The translations under genes and the position numbers were made by a program. From NCBI GenBank assembly GCA_007844125.1, contig CM017556.1:18220017-18284016 (forward strand): 64,000 nucleotides of DNA. Direction: 5' to 3'. The notes below the pieces were generated by a model. That model was not told where the DNA came from. It searched no databases and saw only the letters and a list, made by a program, of their open reading frames with translations. The stretch comes from Sinonovacula constricta. Taxonomy: Eukaryota > Mollusca > Bivalvia > Cardiida > Solecurtidae. Shown piece after piece: positions 36,621 through 48,548 of the stretch (position 1 is the stretch's first letter; the number at the start of each line of letters is the position of its first letter).

Positions 36621-37160
36621 CAAAGCTACACATTTAATTCAAGGGAGAAAACTCATCCACAATTAATGCTGTGTTTACCTAAGTCAAGAAAGACAGCTCT
36701 GTTAAGACCGTATGCAAATGTAAATTAGAGTTATCTCCCAGGCTTTGGTTTCTATTATGTAGTCTTAGTACTGAATGTTACTTAAAAAGTTTTTTGTTTC
36801 GTAGAAGCTGTCAGTACCTTCGAAGGCACCTTGACTAAGCTGTATTTAATCTCCACAACCCTATTTCAGTGAATAGACCTCAAAACAAAGTTGAATACAT
36901 AGTAAGAAGTGTTTTGTTATAAAAATACATTGCAGCAAGACAATAATGGTCATTATAACAACATACAGCTTATCTGGAGGAGAAAGAGATTAGAAATATG
37001 TCTGGATATGAGAACTGATCTTCAGAACAAATACAGTAAAAATTGGGGCTAAAAGTACATCAGGCAATCATTTTGCATAGTAATGTAGAATTTTTGCAAC
37101 ATTTTTTAATTCTGTTAATATTAACTGTTAAGTATTAAATGATTTCAGATGTCCTCCCAA

Positions 37161-37600
37161 CCCCTGTGAAATAGAATCCGAGTTAAGTTGGAAAAGCTCG
37201 TAAAATCATGGATTCCAAGTTAATCCATGTTTACTTACTTAGACAAACTTGGAATATCTCGGACTTCAACTATTGAATCAAATTCCAAATAAATCCAAGT
37301 TATTCCGAGATAGCCAGTATTCAGAATATCATGGATTTTCTCGGACTTCTAGTCGAAATTGGAAAATGTTGGATTTACTCGGACTTTTAGGTTGGCTCCA
37401 TAAACTATAAGTTGGAAAAACTAAGAAAAACTCAGACTTTTAAAACTAAACTAGGAAAAATTGGGAAAATCTTAGACTTTAGGCTTGAGCTCAAAAATTG
37501 ATTTTCATATTGTTAAAGTCCAAGAAATTCCAACTTCTGAAAAACTCAGACTTTTGGCACTCAACTCGGAAATACTGGGAACAACCTGGACTTTACCCTA
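37161..37600 (+). repeat. Left arm of a long inverted, internally repetitive pair
   Basis: The arm starts CCCCTGTGAAATAGAATCCG and continues with degenerate 25-35-bp repeats of words such as CTCGGACTT, AAACTCAGACTTTT and GGAAAAACT. The stretch ending at 42209 is built from the same words in the opposite orientation and ends TTTTTCGCAGGGG. Together they could be the ends of one large element, or two inverted copies of a short one. Confidence 0.5.
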
Positions 37601-38459
37601 GGGCTCATTTGTCACCTAAGTGTTTTTTTTTTTTAAACATATATTTTTACAGGAGCTCCAGACTCGTGACCTTCCGTTTATTTTGTTTTGCCATGTGTTT
37701 TGTTCCGGACATGATAAGATGAATTTATTCCCAATTCATATTAAGCAGGTATTTTTTTACTTTGATCACTTTAAATATGAATATTTGTGATTTGCCACTT
37801 CGTGAAAACATTGACGATTATATCGAACACAACAGTGATATCTAAATTATTCTGCACTAATAATCAAGCCAACTCTTATTCGATAGATGCAATTAATTGC
37901 ACTGTGCTGATTCAACACAGGCAAAATGTGGCTTTATTTATCCGTGATCAGTATCTTGTCTATCATATCAGTGTCAGGGATCTCACTTTTTAATATCTGT
38001 GACAGCTGAGCTAGATGTCTGAAAATAAGGACAACCACTCACAACATGATTGAACTGCAAACTTTACATCATATTCCGCATGTAAAATCCTGAAGGTGAT
38101 AAAGAATAAAAACAAAGCATCACAGAAATAATCACTAAAAGACTTCAAGTTTGAGTAATGCAATTTATTCTCAGAAAATATTTTCATTTGATGCAAAAAT
38201 ACAGAGGCAGAAAGTGTCGAAACAAAGCTTAACAAAAATATTGACTAATGAATTTTGCAAACCTGAACTTTTCCATCTTATTTTGTCTGTGTCATTAATC
38301 ACGCCCCCCCCCCCCCCCCCCAAAAAAAAAAAATAACTAGCACAGTAATACAAGGTTCTACTTATTAAGGAAAACCCACAGCTGGTGAGATCTCGTAGGT
38401 TATAGATATGGACAAGATGGTCTTCCATGCATACTTGCAATAAAATCTTTATTTCATCC
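37601..38459. other. Non-coding stretch with homopolymers
   Basis: T-run near 37622-37634. A C-run (about 17 bases) joined to an A-run lies at 38304-38333. No coding feature is supported. Confidence 0.5.
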
Positions 38460-38465
38460 CACACC

Positions 38466-38671
38466 CAGGGTTGTCATTAGGAGGCGGCTGGCGGCTGATT
38501 TGACCGCCTCAAATGAAAATCGGGCCGCCTCAAATTTGAAAAAAAAAAAAAATCTGTCAAGAGCATGCCCCCGGACCCCCCTGGCAGCGCTCCTCGCCTT
38601 CAGCCCTCGCATCGCCTAGCCTCCTCAAAAGTTAATTGAGCCTGCTCAAAATATTTCTAGTGACAACCCTG
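38466..38671. mobile_element. 206-bp hAT-like MITE
   Basis: Inverted ends CAGGGTTGTCATTAG and CTAGTGACAACCCTG differ at one position. CACACC flanks the element at 38460-38465 and 38672-38677. The interior has two GCCGCCTC-type words, an A-run, and no coding capacity. The CAG start and short duplication suggest the hAT superfamily. A 6-bp duplication is shorter than the classical 8. Confidence 0.85.
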
Positions 38672-38677
38672 CACACC

Positions 38678-39820
38678 AAAACGCTCGCTTGCGACAAGCT
38701 CGTCACAAGTTTGCGACAAGTTTGCACAAGCTTGCCGCAATCTTAATAAGATTGCATTTCTTAAATATTATGGTTGCGGATGCATGCACGCTCGCTTGAT
38801 TGGAAATTAAGGTTGTCTCATCCAAGATTTTATACAGACAAACATTTTATGACATTCTGACCAGCGTCCAGGTTAAGATTGGATCAAAACGGTAGCCTTT
38901 AAAGTGTTTACGAGCAAATTGTTGATGCAGCTAGATGGACAGTTGGTTATGAGAAAAGCTCGCCTGAATGTGACATAAAATAGCTCCAAATACTAATTGC
39001 CAATTTTTTTTAACTTTATTTTGTCATTATTTATTATTAAACAGAGATCACACGTACAACCATATACAAAACAGTCCCAGACTTACTCTCCCTAGAAAGT
39101 AATTTGGTAACAATACTTTACTCCTGTCTTGAGTTCCTTATAGAAAATCAAAAAATATATTTTATAACATGTCTTGATGACAATTGATCCCTAAAACAAT
39201 TCTAAACATATTCTTCCCATGAGATAGCTAGTTACCTACTTAACTTGATCAATCCTCAAAAAAGAAGATAATGAACAGGAACAAAATAAAATGTATTTAG
39301 TAACAGTGACTCAGTCCATCAAACTAATGGACAACAAAAACAATTCCAAACTTGGGTATCCCATAAACAAGCTAACTACCAAATTTGATATCAATATCTA
39401 CATCTGATATCAATATCTAAATCCTGACTAGACATGGAAAGCAAACTGTTATTTTGAGTTACAGTGACCTTGACCTGACTGATCACAAAAGCAATATTTA
39501 ACTATGTTATCATTTAAGACAGCTACAAAACATTTGGTAATAATAGCTCAGTAAAAAAATGATCCAATTTCAAAGAAGTCAGGGTTTTTTTATAACTTTT
39601 TTGTTGTTGTCTTTCGAAAACCTGGTCAAGTAGATCTACAGTCTAATATCTAATATGACAACAAAATTACAGAACAGACAGTAGGGTATCGTGTTAAAAC
39701 CACTCTAACTTTATTGGGAATGTGAATAACACCATTTAATAATAAAAGTTTGAAAGTCGCTTTTACGGTGTTTCAGTAAAAGTCAATCGTAACTTTCGGA
39801 AAATAACCGAAGAAATCGCC
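38678..39820. other. Non-coding, repeat-like stretch
   Basis: GACAAGCTCG and GACAAGTTTGC words repeat at 38692-38730. The part from 39290 to 39600 contains CAGTGACCTTGACCTGACTG and duplicated GATATCAATATCTA words. These recall the TCAAGGTCA repeat at 8 kb in the opposite orientation. Confidence 0.5.
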
Positions 39821-39930
39821 GGGGGTCCCGATTTACAATAGCACATGCGCAGTCTACACTTCCGGCCGCGACAATTTTCAAAACATGTGATGAAAAAGTT
39901 GACTCTCCGTCACTGGACTACTAAGCAGAG
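39821..39930 (+). promoter_or_regulatory. CpG-containing promoter-like block and candidate untranslated first exon
   Basis: A local CpG-rich segment contains CACATGCGCAGTC, close to the NRF1 consensus, and ACTTCCGGCC, close to an ETS site. Both are typical of TATA-less animal housekeeping promoters. About 60 bp later, GCAGAG|GTGAGA at 39931 is a good splice donor. Frames in the exon are short (one from an ATG at 39849 and one from 39890, in the same phase), so the exon may be untranslated. Confidence 0.45.
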
Positions 39931-40022
39931 GTGAGACATTGATCTACTTAAACAAGTATAAGAAGCACCACATTTTAAATCAGGTTTTCTGAACGTAGTA
40001 AGTTTAGTACATTAACGGTTTA

Positions 40023-40674
40023 GGCTCCGGGAATATTCGTACCACTACAATCTCGTACCGTTACATTTTCGTACCGAATTGGGAATAGTCGTACCACATA
40101 TAAGATATATGCGTAAATGTTTAGTATTGAGATTGTATGTAACAACTTAAAGGATTTTATCTGCACTTAATTTTTTAAACATGTATTGATGGAAAGTGAT
40201 ACTTTTTTTGTAATATTGTAGTTGTTTAGACCGACGCTGTTGATTTTTTTGTTATTTTTTTTTTCATTTTACGCACTCAATATTGTAAACATGTGATATT
40301 TTTGTATGTGAGTATTAAAAATGATATTTAATTTGATGACCATTTGTTTGATTTTACTGTCCACTCAGTTTTTGGTATCTGACGATTAGCCCTTAATGAA
40401 TTATGATGAGTTTTGGCAATTAGATTTAATCCATTAATGAGGATTTTGCCATGTAATTATATCAAAAACCTCAATAAATGTAATCATTTATTCATTCAAT
40501 GCTGTATTTTTTCGTTTTTTATTTTGTTTAAACTAATCAGATGTGATTTACAATTCGTTTATATATCTTTCACGAAGAAAAATAACAAATTAAATATTCT
40601 GATGAATTTCAAGTGAGAAGTGACAACTATCTAATCAAATGTTAATTATCAATGGTACGACTATTCCTGTACCC
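40023..40674. mobile_element. 652-bp inverted-repeat element with 9-bp target duplication
   Basis: AACGGTTTA occurs at 40014-40022 and 40675-40683. The ends are inverted with 18 of 22 matches, sharing GGAATA.TCGTACCA. The left end carries four TCGTACC words spaced 16-19 bp apart. A 9-bp duplication fits Mutator-like (MULE) elements, though none of their proteins is encoded. It lies in the candidate first intron of the small gene at 39.8-41.6 kb. Confidence 0.82.
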
Positions 40675-41131
40675 AACGGTTTAGAATGCAAAATTAACTT
40701 TCAAATATTTTCGCCATTTTTTTCAGTTCCGACATTTCACCTTTGTTTTTTCTTATCACAAACGTTTTCTGAAACCGTTGACTTTTCTATAAACATTTGT
40801 TATCTACTGTATATTTAATTTATGCTTCAGTTAAAGTTGATATGGTTCTGACAAGTTCGAACTTAAGACATTTTTGTAATAATGTTTATTTTAGAGTGAC
40901 CCGATTAACGGTAATATCAAGTGTTAAAAAATAAATTTAGGTCACCGGTAATAGATATCCAAGATAACTTGTACATGATGGTTGAGCACATCATAAACTG
41001 TCTTTGCTTGTATGGTATTGCCACTTATGTAAAGTATTTTATTTTCTGTAACAACAGCCAGATGCAAGTGAACAAAAAAAGAATCGGCATTGCAGACTGA
41101 TGTCAATAAGGAAGTCAGTGAAGAGCAACGC

Positions 41132-41638
41132 ATGGATGACAGACAAAAGGTACAAAGATAACTGCAGCATTTTGACCATTTGTACCAGTTATTGTATTAA
41201 TGTATTTGCTACCTTTTAGCATTTACAGTGTTAATCATTAATTGCATGGCACAGCTGTTGGTAAATGAAGTTGTCATTGTTGGGAAATAATGTTGTTTTG
41301 ATTTTGTTTGTTTATAGTTACATTGTGCTGACACATTTATGGCCATATTGGTGAAGTCCAAGTAATTATTGGTGGAGGAAAACCTCCCCAAATGAAAGTT
41401 CTCGCCCTGACCAGGACTCTAACCCTGACCAGGACTCTAACGTGGTCCATGGGTTATTTTGCTTTCTTAACCTAAACATTCAAGTTGTATTTTACTGGTT
41501 AATTTTAAACTTTACTATTGTCTACAGCAATTAATTCTCTTATAATTTCAGGAGACGCTGATGATGACACTGAATAAGCTCAGAACGAGTGTGGAGCCAG
41601 TACCAAAAGTGTTTTTTAGAATTGTAGAAAAAATTTAA
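41132..41638 (+). CDS. Candidate small spliced ORF, function unknown
   Basis: A candidate exon runs from an acceptor (ATTTTCTGTAACAACAG, exon at 41058; alternative at 41096) to AAAAG|GTACAA at 41150. A second starts after TTCTCTTATAATTTCAG at 41552. Joining 41149 to 41552 gives an uninterrupted frame from the ATG at 41132 (context ACGCATGG): MDDRQKETLMMTLNKLRTSV, then EPVPKVFFRIVEKI and a TAA at 41636. That is 34 residues. AATAAA follows at once (41638-41643). The protein would be a charged helix with a hydrophobic C-terminus. I do not recognise it. Upstream, the same frame is open back to 41066 without an ATG. The first donor is weak, and other frames through the 41096 acceptor are also possible, so a non-coding spliced RNA is an alternative. 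Confidence 0.33.
41360..41460 (-). mobile_element. SINE-like relic
   Basis: On the minus strand GTTAGAGTCCTGGTCAGGG (a B-box-like word, present twice) is followed by GCGAGAACTTTCATTTGGGG and AGGTTTTCCTCCACC. These match body words of the relic at 36370-36620. It is short and its ends are unknown. Confidence 0.5.
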
Positions 41639-41643
41639 ATAAA
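41638..41643 (+). terminator. Candidate poly(A) signal
   Basis: AATAAA overlaps the stop codon of the candidate small ORF. A U/T-rich stretch (GTTTTTCTGTTCT) follows about 30 bases later, the usual arrangement for cleavage and polyadenylation. AATAAA is common in AT-rich DNA, so confidence depends on the exons upstream. Confidence 0.35.
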
Positions 41644-41859
41644 AACTATATCAAAAGTGATTGAATAGTTGTTTTTCTGTTCTAAAACAAAATTTACAAA
41701 TTTTTTATGCTCTAAAGGCAGGGTCTCTAAAGAAGCTAATCCTAATGCTAATGGCAATGTGATTTCAAATTCTGAGTCGGCGGTTAGATAATGTCATTTA
41801 AAACTCACTGTGATCATTTCAGTGTGCAAATATATTTGATAGATAAATGGCAGACATCG

Positions 41860-42209
41860 GAATCTAAGGTTTTCAAACGAGCCATCCCTACCTTTAAAGT
41901 AAGTTTTTGAAAAATGTCTGATTCCTAGTTAATCTAAGTTTTTTCCGAGTTTTGCTAAAATGTTGGATTATGTTAGACTTCCTCAGATTTTGAATTGTCG
42001 GATTTTTGTTAGACTTTCTTGGATTCCAAGTTTATCTAAGTTTTTCCTAGAATGAGCCAGCGTCCAAATACCGCCAGATCCAAGATAATCCGAGTATGTG
42101 GGAATCCAACTTAAGTTGGATTTTCTTGGATTCCGTCTTCCATCAGAACTTGGAAAAAAGTTGGAATTCCCAGGAAATCCTAGGAATTCCTAAGAATTTT
42201 TCGCAGGGG
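41860..42209 (-). repeat. Right arm of the long inverted, internally repetitive pair
   Basis: Degenerate repeats of TCTAAGTTTTT, GTTGGATT and TTGGATTCCAAG end in TTTTTCGCAGGGG at 42209. Read from the other strand this mirrors the start of the arm at 37161. The arms lie about 4.3 kb apart. Confidence 0.5.
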
Positions 42210-42299
42210 AAGTTAATAAAATTATTGTCAAAATAGGAAAAATGATGCTTAAACATAGAAACAGATTGTTTCTTGTTATCGTTTTATTTCTTATTATTT

Positions 42300-45125
42300 T
42301 TGGATGTCAATATTCAGGACGTCTTTCCATTTTATTATTATTGGATGTCAATGTTTAGAAATCCCACCATCTTATTATTATTGGATGTCAATGTTTAGAC
42401 ATCCCACCATCTTATTATTATTGAATGTCAATGTTTAGACATCCTGCCATCTTATTTTTATTGGATGTCAATGTTTAAACATCCCGCCATCTTATAATTG
42501 GATGTCAATGTTTAGACATCCCACCATTTTATTATTATTGGATGTCAATGTTTAGACATCCCACCATCTTATTATTATTGGATGTCAATGTTTACACATC
42601 CCACCATCTTATTATTATTGGATGTCAATGTTTAGACATCCTGCCATCTTATAATTGGATGCCAATGTTTAGACATCCTGCCATCTTATTATTATTGGAT
42701 GTCAATGTTTATACATCCTGCCATCTTATTACTGGATGTCAATGTTTACACATCCCGCCATCTTATTATTGGATGTCAATGTTTATACATCCTGCCATCT
42801 TATTATTGGATGTCAATGTTTACACATCCCGCCATCTTATTATTGGATGTCAATGTTTATACATCCTGCCATCTTATTACTGGATGTCAATGTTAAGACA
42901 TCCTGCCATCTTATTATTGGATGTCAATGTTTATACATCCTGCCATATTATTATTGGATGTCAATGTTTATACATCCCACCATCTTATTATTATTGGATG
43001 TCAATGTTTAGACATCCTGCCATCTTATTATTGGATGTCAATGTTAAGACATCCCACCATCTTATTATTGGATGTCAATGTTCAGACATCCTGCCATCTT
43101 ATGATTGGATGTCAATGTTTATACATCCCACCATATTATTATTGGATGTCAATGTTTAGATATCCTGCCATCTTATATTATTGGATGTCAATGTTTAGAT
43201 ATCCTGCCATCTTATATTATTGGATGTCAATGTTCAGATGTCCTGCCATCATATTATTATTGGATGTCAATGTTCAGATGTCCTGCCATCATATTATTAT
43301 TGGATGCTACTGTTTAGAAATCCCACCATTTTATTATTGGATGTCAATGTTAAGACATCCCACCATCTTATTATTGGATGTCAATGTTCAAACATCCTGC
43401 CATCTTATTATTGGATGTCAATGTTTATACATCCCACCATATTATTATTGGATGTCAATGTTTAGATATCCTGCCATCTTATATTATTGGATGTCAATGT
43501 TTAGATATCCTGCCATCTTATATTATTGGATGTCAATGTTCAGATGTCCTGCCATCATATTATTATTGGATGTCAATGTTCAGATGTCCTGCCATCATAT
43601 TATTATTGGATGCTACTGTTTAGAAATCCCACCATTTTATTATTGGATGTCAATGTTTAAACATCCCGCCATCTTATAATTGGATGTCAATGTTTAGACA
43701 TCCCACCATTTTATTATTATTGGATGTCAATGTTTAGACATCCCACCATCTTATTATTATTGGATGTCAATGTTTACACATCCCACCATCTTATTATTAT
43801 TGGATGTCAATGTTTAGACATCCTGCCATCTTATAATTGGATGTCAATGTTTAGACATCCTGCCATCTTATTATTATTGGATGTCAATGTTTATACATCC
43901 TGCCATCTTATTACTGGATGTCAATGTTAAGACATCCTGCCATCTTATTATTGGATGTCAATGTTTATACATCCTGCCATATTATTATTGGATGTCAATG
44001 TTTATACATCCCACCATCTTATTATTATTGGATGTCAATGTTTAGACATCCTGCCATCTTATTATTGGATGTCAATGTTAAGACATCCCACCATCTTATT
44101 ATTGGATGTCAATGTTCAGACATCCTGCCATCTTATTATTGGATGTCAATGTTTAAACATCCCACCATCTTATTATTGGATGTCAATGTTTAGATATCCT
44201 GCCATCTTATATTATTGGATGTCAATGTTTAGATATCCTGCCATCTTATATTATTGGATGTCAATGTTCAGATGTCCTGCCATCATATTATTATTGGATG
44301 TCAATGTTCAGATGTCCTGCCATCATATTATTATTGGATGCTACTGTTTAGAAATCCCACCATTTTATTATTGGATGTCAATGTTAAGACATCCCACCAT
44401 CTTATTATTGGATGTCAATGTTCAGACATCCTGCCATCTTATTATTGGATGTCAATGTTTATACATCCCACCATATTATTATTGGATGTCAATGTTTAGA
44501 TATCCTGCCATCTTATATTATTGGATGTCAATGTTTAGATATCCTTCCATCTTATATTATTGGATGTCAATGTTCAGATGTCCTGCCATCATATTATTAT
44601 TGGATGTCAATGTTCAGATGTCCTGCCATCATATTATTATTGGATGCTACTGTTTAGAAATCCCACCATTTTATTATTGGATGTCAATGTTTAGAAATCC
44701 CACCATCTTATTATTGGATGTCAATGTTTAGAAATCCCGCCATCTTATTATTGGATGTCAATGTTCAAACATCCCGCCATCTTATTATTACGAGATGTCA
44801 ATGTTAAGACATCCCACCATCTTATTACTGGATGTCAATGCTCAGACATTCTGCCATCTTATTGAATATCAATGTTTAGTTATCCCACCATCTTATTATT
44901 GGATGTCAATGATAAGACTTCCCACCATCTTATTACTGGATGTCAATGCTCAGTCAATGCTCAGACATTCTGCCATCTTATTATTATTGAATATCAATGT
45001 TTAGTTATCCCACCATCTTTTTATTGGATGTCAATGTTCAGACATCCCACCATCTTATTATTGGATGTCACTGTTCAAACATCCCACCATCTTATTATTG
45101 GCTGTCAGTGTTAAGACATCCCGTT
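42300..45125. repeat. 37-bp hairpin minisatellite array with nested higher-order repeats
   Basis: About 76 copies of a unit of 34-40 bp, typically 37. Each usually contains GGATGTC and GACATCC separated by eight bases, followed by (C/T)(C/G)CCATCTTATTATT. The 7-bp arms form a perfect hairpin. A rare variant, GGATGCTACTG, lies at 43302, 43608, 44336 and 44642, giving a 306-bp block repeated within a 1,034-bp block. The start region recurs 1,182 bp later (TTTACACATCCCACC at 42591 and 43773). Because 37 is not a multiple of three, open frames switch phase each unit; they are not genes. Confidence 0.97.
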
Positions 45126-45640
45126 ATCTTAATGAATTATTCTTAAAATAAATCAAAAGAGACAAGGAAAGTCTGGATAATTGGCAGATTAAAACTGTTC
45201 TAATCTCTTGAGAATATATTTCCAGACTAAATCTTACCGGTATTAATAATTTAGAAGCTCTCACAGTTGAGAAACTATATATTTATCCTCTCTTTTACGA
45301 AATTTGTCTTTGAAAGCAGGATTAAGTTTTCCTGAGTCAACCACAGTAGCTGACACAGATGCAATTCTTGACTTAAAAACAACAACATGTGAATGTCATG
45401 AATATTGTAACAAATTTGTATCTCAGCGTTCAATATCAAAATTATAATTTTTATTGTTAGGATTTTTTTTTGTTACATAATACTTGTGACAATTTAATAT
45501 GTAAAATAAAGTAAGTTTTGCGAATTCTTAAATATCCCCAATAAGGCATATAGAAAAGGGTGTCTATTTTTGTTATGGTAATGAGTACTCTGACCACTGG
45601 GCTCCAGCCGCTCCACTGTGAATAATCTTAGCAGATCAAC
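45126..45640. other. Non-coding stretch between two arrays
   Basis: AT-rich, with no exon, RNA gene or element that I can support. Confidence 0.5.
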
Positions 45641-46260
45641 AGTCTGCATGACAATTCAAATGTTGTAATTTGATTGCCATGCTGACATGAGTTCTACACT
45701 GATTGTTCCCTGCAGACAGTTTGTGTGACAATTCAAATATTATAATGTGATTGGTCAGCTGACTCTAGGTTTAGACTGAGTGTTCCCTGCAGACAGTTTG
45801 TGTGACAATTCAAATATTATAATGTGACTGGTCAGCCGACTCGAGGTTTAGACTGAGTGTTCCCTGCAGACTGTGTGACAATTCAAATATTACAATGTGA
45901 TTGGTCAGCTGACTCGAAGTCTAGATTGACAGTTCCCTGCAGACAGTCTGTGTGACAATTAAAATATTATAATGTGATTGGTCAGCTGACTCGAGGTCTA
46001 GACTGAGTGTTCCCTGCAGACAGTTTATGTGACAATTCAAATATTATAATGTGATTGGTCAGCTGACTCGAGGTCTAGACTGAGTGTTCCCTGCAGACTG
46101 TGTGACAATTCAAATATTATAATGTGATTGGTCAGCTGACTCGAGGTTTAGACTGAGTGTTCCCTGCAGACAGTCTAGATTGACAGTTCCCTGCAGACAG
46201 TCTGTGTGACAATTAAAATATTATAATGTGATTGGTCAGATGACATGAGGTCTAGATTTA
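45641..46260. repeat. About 77-bp minisatellite array
   Basis: About eight copies of a unit containing GTGTGACAATTCAAATATTA, TAATGTGATTGGTCAGCTGA and GTGTTCCCTGCAGACAGT. Most units hold the perfect 10-bp palindrome GTCAGCTGAC and also CTGCAG. Shorter units lack about 8 bp of ACAGTTTG. One partial duplication (CAGTCTAGATTGACAGTTCC) occurs near 46172. Confidence 0.93.
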
Positions 46261-48548
46261 GTGTTCCCTTCCCCATTCACACCTATTCTGCAAACCTCAA
46301 GTTGTTTAGGATTAGATAAATAATGTTGATCTAGATTAGTTTAAGTAAGTGCTCCTTGTGGTATCTGTCTGATTAGGATCTGCACTTAAAGCTTCTAGGA
46401 ACTTGTCTTTTCCTTATAGAAGTTAAACAGCTAAACATTTGAATTGGTTGTCTGCAGAAGGGTTAAATTGGCAAGAAACAAGCCCCAGTGTTTGCTCCAT
46501 TAACATATTGACTGTCCCATTTCTGTGACTTTAATTACTGCCAATCAATTACATCACTTCAATAAAACATTTCTCTCTCACAGACATACACTGGAATGTT
46601 TATTGATGTTTATATTTAAAAGTGCAAGCATTACGGTGAAGGTCAAACTAAAGGTCATATTTAAGGCTATTCCATTTTTGGGGCATGTGTCCAGTAACAT
46701 TTCTTGATTTCAAGTGTCATAAACAAAACATATAAAACACTTTTTTAAAGAAAAAGGCACTGAATATTTTGCAAGTAAAAAGCATTGTAAATGGGATCAT
46801 GATCAGTTGTTGACTTAGAATTGCATAGGTGATAGCTGATGTGTGGTGTGTACTTTGGACTAGTTTCCTATAGCTGATGTTGTAACTACTAAGGGATGCC
46901 ATTCTGCAGACCCATAGTGACCATGTTAGATTGATAGTTATCTTTCTTGACAAGTTGTTGCAACATTAACACAGGGCTTGGGTTATGGCTGTTTATATCT
47001 TTGGTCTGCAATATCTTGCTACAAAAGTTATCTCATAAATAAATTCACGTGACCAAAACAACAGCTCAATAAATGCTGACAAAGAAATTGCTATATTCTT
47101 GAAATTTTACAAACATAAAGGAACAGCTTAATGTCATGCAATTCTTCCCATTATGACCAATTCTTAGCTTGGGAACAACATAATCAGTGACTGAGGTTAA
47201 AGTTTCGTGTGCAAGTACTATCAAGCAATGTATCTTGTTAACTATTGCTTGGGAAAAAAACACTCTTTAAATTTGTTATCCTGTAGATTATATATACAGT
47301 GGAATATTTCCAGGTTGGGTTATCTCAGAATTATGGTTCAGGTACTACTTCGAACATTTTCATGCATTTATATACAGTTTCATATTATGCTAGCGATCAG
47401 CACTCAAGCTTACATTATATTATTAAGTGCTTGAATACTAGAGTACATACTGCCATAAAGAACAGCTCTTATTCCATACATGATGATTTATACAGAATTA
47501 TCACGTTTCACAGGTCTCATTTTTGATATTTTCTTTTTTTTTTCCCCATTATCTGACAAGCACAATATCTTGATGATTGGTCCTAATTCTTCCTTCCATA
47601 TGTTTCAAGTGACCTATGAGACAAGCCAGTGTTGTTGACTCTGAGTTAGTTGACTTGGCTTCTGTAATGGAAGAACATAATTGAGAGGTCCTGGTGATAG
47701 TGCATTAGCCTTCAATAGTCAGATGTATTGATTAAGCCGTTCATTCTCCTGTATTGTTAAGACAATATAGACGAAGAAAAATAACATTGCCTCAATAAGA
47801 GAGAGAGCAATTGCTCATTTTTGAGACTGCTTGACTGTTTAAAAACCAATTCATTTCTGTTCTTCCATCTCTGACCCAAAGTAATGTTCCCTTACTCCTG
47901 GTGATATTATTCATTTGTTTAGCTATTTTCTAGATTCTGTTTAGGTTGGTGTTCAAAATCATTGTCTTGATTGGTCTATATGACTTGAAGCACAATCTGA
48001 TTAAAATCATATCTGAAAACTGCTCCGCTATCAGGATCTGACGACGAGTAAAACCTTCCCAACCAATCAGATTGTCGCCTACAAAATCGCAAAAGTAAAA
48101 TGATCATCCAAAGCATTCCAAATGTATCACTTTAATGGCTGCAACCATTTACAAAAAATGTAATTATGGACAATCCTCTGAAGAGAGGTGCATTGTACAC
48201 GGCATCCCATTTGTTTCAACATCAGTAACATCATTAGATTAAAAGTTAACTAACAAGCAAATTCCCAATTTTGTCAAACACTTTTCTACTGCATCATCGA
48301 TAGCGGCCATTTTGCAACTCTTACTGAAAGCATTATGAATTATGCTCTCTGATTCATTGTTATAGATGGTATTTTCAGGCAGTCATCAGATTTTACATTT
48401 TGTAACATCTGACTTTAGTGAGATTGACTTATAGCATTAATTCCTCATAAAATACATTATTCCATTCTATCCCACCACGCTTATCATGCATTTAGAAAAT
48501 GTCAATGAAAAGATTTCTTTATGTATTTCTTACATTTCCCTTGGCATT
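46261..48548. other. Non-coding stretch
   Basis: No strong exon. At 48135-48242 (+) and 48239-48310 (-) two short frames with ATGGC(T/C)GC starts converge; see findings. CCAATCAGA near 48064 repeats a word seen at 23734 and 23819. Confidence 0.45.

Noticed and set aside
36414..36728. 104-codon plus frame
   Set aside because: It overlaps SINE-like body sequence, and the composition follows the repeat.
38304..38333. C-run joined to A-run
   Set aside because: It is a simple homopolymer tract prone to sequencing error. Nothing more can be supported.
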